Source of the DNA: Escarpia spicata
Taxonomy: Eukaryota; Annelida; Polychaeta; Sabellida; Siboglinidae
Direction of reading: 5' to 3'
Assembly (NCBI GenBank): GCA_963995525.1
Contig: OZ023214.1
Span: forward strand, 52,373,502-52,437,501
Length of the DNA: 64,000 bases
Positions 58,081 through 64,000 of the stretch are shown here, one piece after another. The position numbers and the translations under genes are program-made. Under the pieces are notes generated by a model. That model had not been told where the DNA came from and did no database searches. It saw nothing but the letters and a program-made list of their open reading frames with translations. The stretch's first letter is position 1. Every line of letters starts with the position of its first letter.

Positions 58081-58689
58081 TGAAGTTAAGATGACGCGGC
58101 AGCGAACATTTTTCAACAGCAACACTGTAGAAGAGCTGAAGATACGGCAAACAAATTCAACAGCACCCCCATCACCGTCTTCCAATATCATGACCCGGCA
58201 GCGTGGCAGCGGAGTCCTGATGAGTGAAGGTCCGGCTCAGACTACCGAATATGAACTTGTGTCGGCCGCCACTAGACTATCCTCTTTGGATGCGCCCCTG
58301 ATACATCTTTGTGCTAGACCACGGCGACCGGATAAGTAGGCTCTACTAAATGGTCGCAAAAAACTGACATTCCAATTAACAAAGAGTAAACGTAAATCTG
58401 TCAAACTGGAGTTCAACACCAATTTGAGTTTACAGACGATATCTCTTTTCTGTCAGAAGATATCCCATGAAACCTCTCAATCGAGGGGAATCCTCGAGGC
58501 GAAGGTGAAAAACATAAATAAAATGAACTTTCTTATAACATCCAGTCTCATTATTGGTGAGTGGGTAGGATGGTTTATCTTGCCTCTCTTTTATATGCGC
58601 TGCATGGTTGACAGTTCTATGTGTGTGAGTGAGTTAGTGTTTTATTTCGGAATTTAATAATACAACGCATAAAGGGCAGCCAAAAATAA

Positions 58690-59035
58690 TACAATGTATG
58701 ATACATTGTTAACGTATCAGATATCCTACTTCCTATTATATTTGCTGATGATACAAATGTTGTTGTCAATTGTAACATTCTTATATAGCGAGCTAGAAAC
58801 AATGATGCACCAAGAACTACAAAAATTAGTTATTTGGTTAAAGAGTAATAAATTATATTTTATGTCAGCTCCATATAGAGCGCACACAGACCAACTCTTC
58901 AAGAAGCTGTTAATTTTACCAATAAGAACAATCTACGAATACACGGTTGTGCTGTTTATGTACAAAGTCGTTATGACAAGGATGTTCATTAATATTTTGT
59001 CTACAATAATGTTATGCTCTTTATAGATCTACATT
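58690..59035 (+). mobile_element. Non-LTR retrotransposon reverse transcriptase fragment, inactivated
   Basis: Plus-strand frames give VSDILLPIIFADDTNVVVN with the FADD catalytic motif. A frameshift leads to ELETMMHQELQKLVIWLKSN, then LFKKLLILPIRTIYEYTVV. Stops and shifts show it is dead. Confidence 0.8.
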
Positions 59036-59099
59036 TTTCAAACTAAAATTAAACAAAAACAATGCCAATCATCCAATATGACATCGGCATCCGGTTTCT

Positions 59100-59300
59100 T
59101 AGACTGTTAGACGATGAGTTGCCAGGTCTCGGAGCCATAGAGAAGGATTGACATAACGAGTGCGTTGAACTTCTTAATTTTATTTAATTTTCGCGTTAGA
59201 GCGTTAGCCAATAGTTTCATTGTACCCGTAGACTTGCCGATTCTAACGGAGATATCATAGTCGACAGAGCCAGCAGCAGCTTCGTCTACGACAGTGATAC
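59100..59300 (-). mobile_element. Second reverse-transcriptase C-terminal fragment, minus strand
   Basis: The minus frame contains ISVRIGKSTGTMKLLANALT, then IKKFNALVMSILLYGSETWQ. The RIGK ... LLYGSETW pattern is typical of RTE-like elements, a different lineage from the FADDT piece beside it. Confidence 0.75.
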
Positions 59301-59514
59301 AGAGGTACAGCAGTACACCACCTTGTATTTCAGTTAATTTGGAATTCGTTGGTCTTACCATCACGAGTTGGCACCATTGCGAAAGAATCACATCATATGA
59401 TTCTGATAGCGTCTTTATCAGATGGTGGTGTTCCACAGGCGACATGTATCTCAAACGCGCGACCTGCTGGATCGAGTGAAGTCTACAAGAACGATTTTGA
59501 TACATTTGTAGTAA

Positions 59515-59575
59515 AAAGCGCGACCTGCGTGCGTGCGTGTGTGCGTGTGTGCGTGTGTGCGTGCGTGCGTGCTTT
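59515..59575. repeat. (TGCG/TGTG)n microsatellite
   Basis: Short gtgcgtgtgtgcgtg run directly before a LINE 3' end. Confidence 0.9.
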
Positions 59576-59670
59576 GGCTTATCGAGAGTCCAACCCTAAA
59601 GGTCTTCCTTGTCCACCTGCCGCCTAGAGTTAATTTTCTAGGTGGCAATCTTGTTAAATTCTGTTAAACA
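59574..59670 (+). mobile_element. CR1/jockey-like LINE 3' end, truncated
   Basis: ggcttatcgagagtccaacc, cttgtccacctgccgcctag, agttaattttctaggtggca, atcttgttaaattctgttaa. This is the reverse complement of the 3' end of the element at 9.05-10.06 kb, so the two share a family. About 100 bases survive. Confidence 0.82.
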
Positions 59671-60094
59671 ATCAGAGGGATCCTGCGTTATCGAGCGAGT
59701 TATACACGCACCGATTCTAAACTGCTTCGGATAATAATAAGAATACTTATTATATAATTATCTACAACATCATTGTGCTAACTTTATATTACTGTAGGTC
59801 TATAAATTATTCTCCTCCGAGGCACGGTGGTCCACTTACCTTTTTCTCTTGTTCTTTCGCTTCCTTGGACCGTTGCCTCTCGCCTATTGTTGTCTCAGTT
59901 GCCGATGTATTGCAGAAAACACAATTCAGAGTCCTCCAGAGAGCGCTACGGTGTGAAATAGTTTTAGAAGATCAAACTGATGTTGATAATTGCTGCCTTT
60001 GGTTTACTGCTCCATGGGTGGGCGTAAACTAGTTATTATTAGGCAACACCAAAATATATTTAAAAAACACGTCAGTACCTACATCTTCTGTGTC

Positions 60095-60288
60095 TCGGTG
60101 TGTGTGTGTGCGTGTGCGTGTGCGTGTGCGTGTGCGTGTGTGTGTGTCTGTGTGTGCCCGTAAGTGTGTGTGTGTGGCGTGCGTGCGTGTGCCCGTGTGT
60201 GAGTGTTTGTGTGTTTGTGTGTGTTTGTGTGTATGTGTGTGTGTGTATGTGTGCGTGCATCCGTGCGTGCGTGCGTTTGTGTGGGGTC
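60095..60288. repeat. (TG)n microsatellite, interrupted
   Basis: TG runs with CG, CCCG and TTTG breaks. Confidence 0.95.
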
Positions 60289-60327
60289 AATGATTACATA
60301 TATACGAGTGCTGGGTTGTAGGTTTCT

Positions 60328-60512
60328 TTCTATACCTGGCTATAGACAGGGATTGGTATTGGTGTACGAATAATCTTCGCGCATTAATTGCAACGTGGCT
60401 GACTGCTTCCCAGAGAAGTCGAGATGGTGTTCGATGGAGAGCTAAGTGTAAAGCGCTTTGAGCAATCCTGAGGCCTGGATAATCCAATCTATAAGAACTT
60501 GACCTTTAGCTG
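60328..60512 (+). mobile_element. SINE family A, 5'-truncated
   Basis: tacctggctatagacaggga, ctgcttcccagagaagtcga, gtgtaaagcgctttgagcaa, tctataagaacttgacc. Part of the body (gtctgccagggagt) is deleted. Confidence 0.86.
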
Positions 60513-62230
60513 CGAGTGAAGCATCAATTATTGCTGGTGGATAGCGGCACAATTCATACTTGAATACACGGTCCAACCTTTGAGGTGCAAGAGCGAGTGC
60601 CTGGAATGATACTTCGGGCACTACCTGCACCACATCACAATTGATCTTCATTGATTACATCACCCATGCCTACACAGAATGTGAGAGTCAGCTGTGAGTT
60701 AGGGCAGGGAGGGGGACAGATGATGGATTGTTTGTTATGTGACAGATTGCCGAGAAGAATCGACGTGACATTTGGTGTTGTTGATACAGGGAAGGCGTTT
60801 GCGCTGTTCCAAAGAAGCATCATGTAAAATTATGCTTTGTATTGGAGGCCAGCGTGGTACCAACTTGTGGATAAGGCAAGGGAAAACCTATTTTTACAGG
60901 AAGGGACAGAGGGGAAACTGCATATAACAGCGAATAACTGGGTCTTGAGAATATGCAGAGTGAAAAGAGATAACAAAACAATCATTTAATTATGACACAT
61001 AAAATGAAGGTAGATGCACTGAGTGAAGGAAAGAGGAGAAACTGACAAAGAGAGCTTGAACTGACAAAGAGAAGTATGAGGCAGAAAAAGGAAGCAAGAC
61101 TGAAATCAAGATGGGTCATCGTGTGAAAAAACATCTGGAAAAGATTCATTTGGACAGCAAAGTGTTGGAGAAAATGGCTTAATAACTAAAAAGGAATTAG
61201 CAACTGAACGCCTAAATATGTGTCCACTGTCAACCATTCTTTCTTACACCATTTGTTCACACCATCTCCACGACCAAAAGGGTTCCACACTTGAATTAAC
61301 TGAGGACAGTGAGTGTTTATGTGTAGTGTCGTTTTTGTCTTGTCTTCGGCATGTCTTTGTAGTTCTCCCAGTATCATATGTCACTCCAGTGGCCGGCTGG
61401 TCAGTCTCAGTGGCCGCTGGTCAGCCCACACTTACTACTCATCACGAACATTGGTCGATTGCCAAATCCGTTGATAGCCCGACCTGTGCAGAACAATCCA
61501 TGTTGTATTTAATGTTTTAGCGATGTTCCTGGTCCTCGATCCGAAAATACGAGTTTGTTGAATAACGACTCGTGTTTGGGGAGGAATCCATAAAAAAGAT
61601 AGTTGCCATTTGTGTGAGGTTCAACGTTACATTTCCTGAACAACAGGGGCTGTCTTGTATTATAGGCTTGTCGCTGATGTTTCGAAATGTTATCCTCCCT
61701 TTTCGTCTTCTTTGTATCCATTGTCTCTTCCTCCTCGTCTCAATACAAGCAAGGAGTACAGCGTTGAGGCCGCGTCGATACCGTGAAGAGGTCCAGGCTG
61801 CAGGCACGTTTACTCGTTAGCGTTACTTGCACAGTCTGTGTCGCGGTAGCTACATTCGCTCTCTGTGTAATTATATTATTGATCGTGATCTCGATGTGTT
61901 CAATGCCGGCCGCACAGTGACCTCACTCCCGACTGTCTCACGACCATCGATTGGTCTACACCACGCTGCTTCATCATCCGTTCGTGACGCTGCCACCGTT
62001 GTCATGCCGATATTAGAACCGACGGTGAATAATTAACGCCCAGTCGGAGTCATCAGTGATGCCAGAAATGTAGAAATGGCGCGTCTGTACGACAACAATA
62101 TCATCGGTCTACGTTGATTCTTCCTTCAATAAACACGCGACCGACGCCACCGGGCAGGAGATCGTCTTGTGATAACAGAAGTCGGGACATTTTTCATCGG
62201 AATATTGCCGTAGTTAGCAGTCCTAGCGGT
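60513..62230. other. Intergenic or 5' region of the Ig-domain gene
   Basis: No gene recognised. From about 61.7 kb the sequence becomes CpG-rich, as at many promoters, ahead of the exon at 62231. Confidence 0.4.
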
Positions 62231-62502
62231 ATGATGTCGCCTAGTTTTGTCGCGCGGACTCTCGGCGCCAATCGCTGCGTCATCATCTCGCTGGCCGTCG
62301 TCGTCCTGGTGTGTCTCTCTTGTGTTCTTGCCGTCGCCTCGGATGACGACATCGTGCTGACCCCGTGGTGGGGACTGCGGTTCTCGGCGGGTGAAGAGGC
62401 GGAGGTCGACTGTGGGGTATACACGGGAGGAGATGCCAACGCTCTCACGATAGACTGGGTCGATCCCGCAGGAACGACACTCGCTGCCAACTCGTCGACG
62501 CG
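62231..62502 (+). CDS. First coding exon of a secreted or membrane Ig-like domain protein (rest outside window)
   Basis: ATG at 62231 (second ATG at 62234; no ATG further upstream in this open frame) opens MMSPSFVARTLGANR, then a hydrophobic signal peptide (CVIISLAVVVLVCLSCVLA). DDDIVLTPWWGLRFSAGEEA, then EVDCGVYTGGDANALTIDWV and DPAGTTLAANSST follow. A Cys at the end of one strand (AEVDC) and Trp in the next (TIDWVDPAG) are the B and C strands of an Ig fold. A GTCAGT donor at 62503 ends the exon in phase 2, in mid domain. I cannot name the gene; the Ig superfamily is large. Confidence 0.65.
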
Positions 62503-63390
62503 GTCAGTTGAGCGTGGCGTTGATAACATTAATGGGTGTCCAGTTAGGGTTAAGATCGTTTCTATAGGGACATTTAGGATTGTATTAACGCTGGGGTCAA
62601 ATATCGCCAAATCCCGTCTTTCGTATTAGGCGGAATTGATCAAATGCCCAATACTATTTATTATTAATCGATTTCTGCCCTGTTCTTATTCGCTTAGACT
62701 CCATGTTGTTCAGCGATCGTAAACACTTCGGCGTGTACCAGCCTCGTTGTCATAGGCTGTAGTCAAATCGATATCTGTATGTTAACAAAACATGTGTGAA
62801 CTTACGTATTGATTTACATTTTATGTAACAAATTGTATTATTACGACGCTAAGAATTATATAGTCTAACAGGCCTTCGCTAAACTGTTGTCCTAATGTCC
62901 TAATGTCCTAATGTCCAGCAGTTCGCATCCGTCTTTGGGTGCGACGCAAATTTCGGTCGCGGGATTTGCTTGGCGCCCCATCTCTTCAAAAAGTTAACTT
63001 ATTATAAAATATAGACGTCCAATAAAAGCATAATTAGATCAATAGACATGACAAAAATAACTGATCAATGAGACTGTTTATTAAACTTACTTGTTGAACA
63101 CGGAATCATCAAATCAGCGCCTTTCATTGTTTTACTGACGGAGAAAGAGGGCTCCCTGGGACTTGCAAATCAAAAGCAAAGGTGGCGGACGGAGTCACGA
63201 AGATCCTACGATTTCAACTATATTTGAAGGATAATGTCTTACTTTATTTCACAATGGTGATAATAAAGATGCAGACTCTGCGATAGACAGAAATAGTAAT
63301 GTCCCTGGATATACGGGTTAAAGCAATGTGTGCACTTTGAAGGCTTCGTTATGAATTGAATAAAAACGACACCGATTTCACCCAATATGA
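62503..63390. other. Intron of the Ig-domain gene (or intergenic)
   Basis: No exon recognised. A three-copy 10-bp repeat (tgtcctaatg) lies at 62889-62920. Confidence 0.4.
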
Positions 63391-63391
63391 C

Positions 63392-63535
63392 TTGCCCATA
63401 CCAGATGTATATGAGATGAACAATATACGCAAAATGTCGGGTAAATTGGAAATGCTAAGTGATAGCACACGGCATTTCAAATTCATGCAACATTTTCCAT
63501 AAATTATTCATCTCGCATGCATCTGATATGGGCAA
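63392..63535. repeat. 144-bp inverted repeat (hairpin)
   Basis: Left arm 63392-63455 (ttgcccataccagatgtata ... ggaaatgc) pairs with right arm 63472-63535 (gcatttc ... gatatgggcaa): about 52 of 64 positions match, with a 16-base loop. Confidence 0.88.
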
Positions 63536-63595
63536 CCTCAACAAATAAGTAAATTTCGGACAGTCACTGGAGACTTTTGGCGACACATTCAAAAC

Positions 63596-63645
63596 GGCTT
63601 GGCGACCCACTTATGAGTTGCGACCCAGGCGTTAAGAACCGCTGT
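63596..63645 (-). mobile_element. Probable hAT-type DNA transposon end
   Basis: In reverse the sequence reads cagcggttcttaacgcctgg then gtcgcaactcataagtgg, close to the common CAG(T/C)GGTTCTTAACC...GGGTCGC terminal repeat of hAT elements. The hairpin at 63392-63535 may be inside the same element. Confidence 0.6.
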
Positions 63646-64000
63646 TTAAAACGGACGTTCGTTACGTCAGTGGTCCTTGGTTTATAGCGATCAACCACTG
63701 GACCCAATAAAGCGTCTGTATACATCATTATTGCACTGAGCGTTGAACGTATGCGTATTCCAACACTTTGTGGTGTACGCCGTCGCTGGAATGAGTCATA
63801 CGTTACACTTACTCGCTCGCAATTTCCTAAGCTAATATAATAAATGTATAATTTCCGGTTCTATCGACCACTAACTACAGCGCCACAATTCCGCCAGTAA
63901 CCGACTCGTTTATAAATAGACTCAATCTCGGTGTTGACAAAACAGGCCGCTGCATTAAAATGCCTTTTTAAATAAAGTTCCATTTTAAATGTAATAAGAT
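63646..64000. other. Unannotated end of window
   Basis: Nothing recognised. Confidence 0.4.

Noticed and set aside
62114..62230. Upstream extension of the Ig-gene ORF
   Set aside because: The open stretch begins at TTG and has no ATG. The first ATG is 62231, directly before the signal peptide.

Overview
The window is animal nuclear DNA. Coding information lies in many short exons with GT-AG introns, tRNA-derived SINEs and non-LTR retrotransposon remains are scattered through it, and tandem repeats are very dense. I recognise two conserved animal genes and the start of a third. The presence of a cilium central-apparatus gene means the organism builds motile cilia. The protein sequences are clearly invertebrate-like (lophotrochozoan or basal deuterostome in flavour), but I cannot name the species.

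Layout. (1) 1-6.8 kb, plus strand: the 3' part of a PLEKHG5/Syx-like RhoGEF, with the end of the PH domain, a long Ser-rich tail in one 1.1 kb exon, and a tiny last coding exon that adds a PDZ-binding C-terminus. (2) 6.8-7.9 kb: a short gap between two convergent genes. (3) 7.87-55.26 kb, minus strand: what looks like the complete coding region of CFAP74, 43 coding exons and about 1,678 residues. It has an acidic N-terminus, a coiled-coil third and then serial ASH/MSP-like beta-sandwich segments. Every junction has a GT/AG pair and the phases chain across all 43 exons. The exon 3 donor is the one weak site: it was chosen because it fits the phase. (4) 55.3-62.2 kb: the upstream intergenic region of CFAP74, with SINE, LINE and probable DNA-transposon debris and one small unassigned spliced ORF. 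(5) 62.23 kb, plus strand: the first coding exon of a divergent gene encoding a signal peptide and the start of an Ig-like domain. (6) 62.5-64 kb: its intron, or intergenic DNA, with a long hairpin and a DNA-transposon end.

By my tally of array coordinates, about 23 kb of the 47 kb CFAP74 locus is minisatellite or microsatellite. The largest arrays are a 41-bp array (about 3.9 kb), a 53-bp array (about 4.3 kb) and a 19-bp array (about 1.5 kb).

The most unusual feature is that at least seven arrays are not random intronic repeats. Their unit contains an exon edge plus its splice site, amplified out from the real junction into the intron. This occurs at the PH-domain exon of PLEKHG5 (acceptor, 51-bp unit) and at CFAP74 exons 7, 11, 23 and 36 (donors) and 17 and 19 (acceptors). 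The result is long rows of decoy splice sites. In the PLEKHG5 case the unit is 51 bp with no stop, so use of a decoy would often lengthen the PH domain by multiples of 17 residues without changing frame. Transcript data would settle whether any of this is used.
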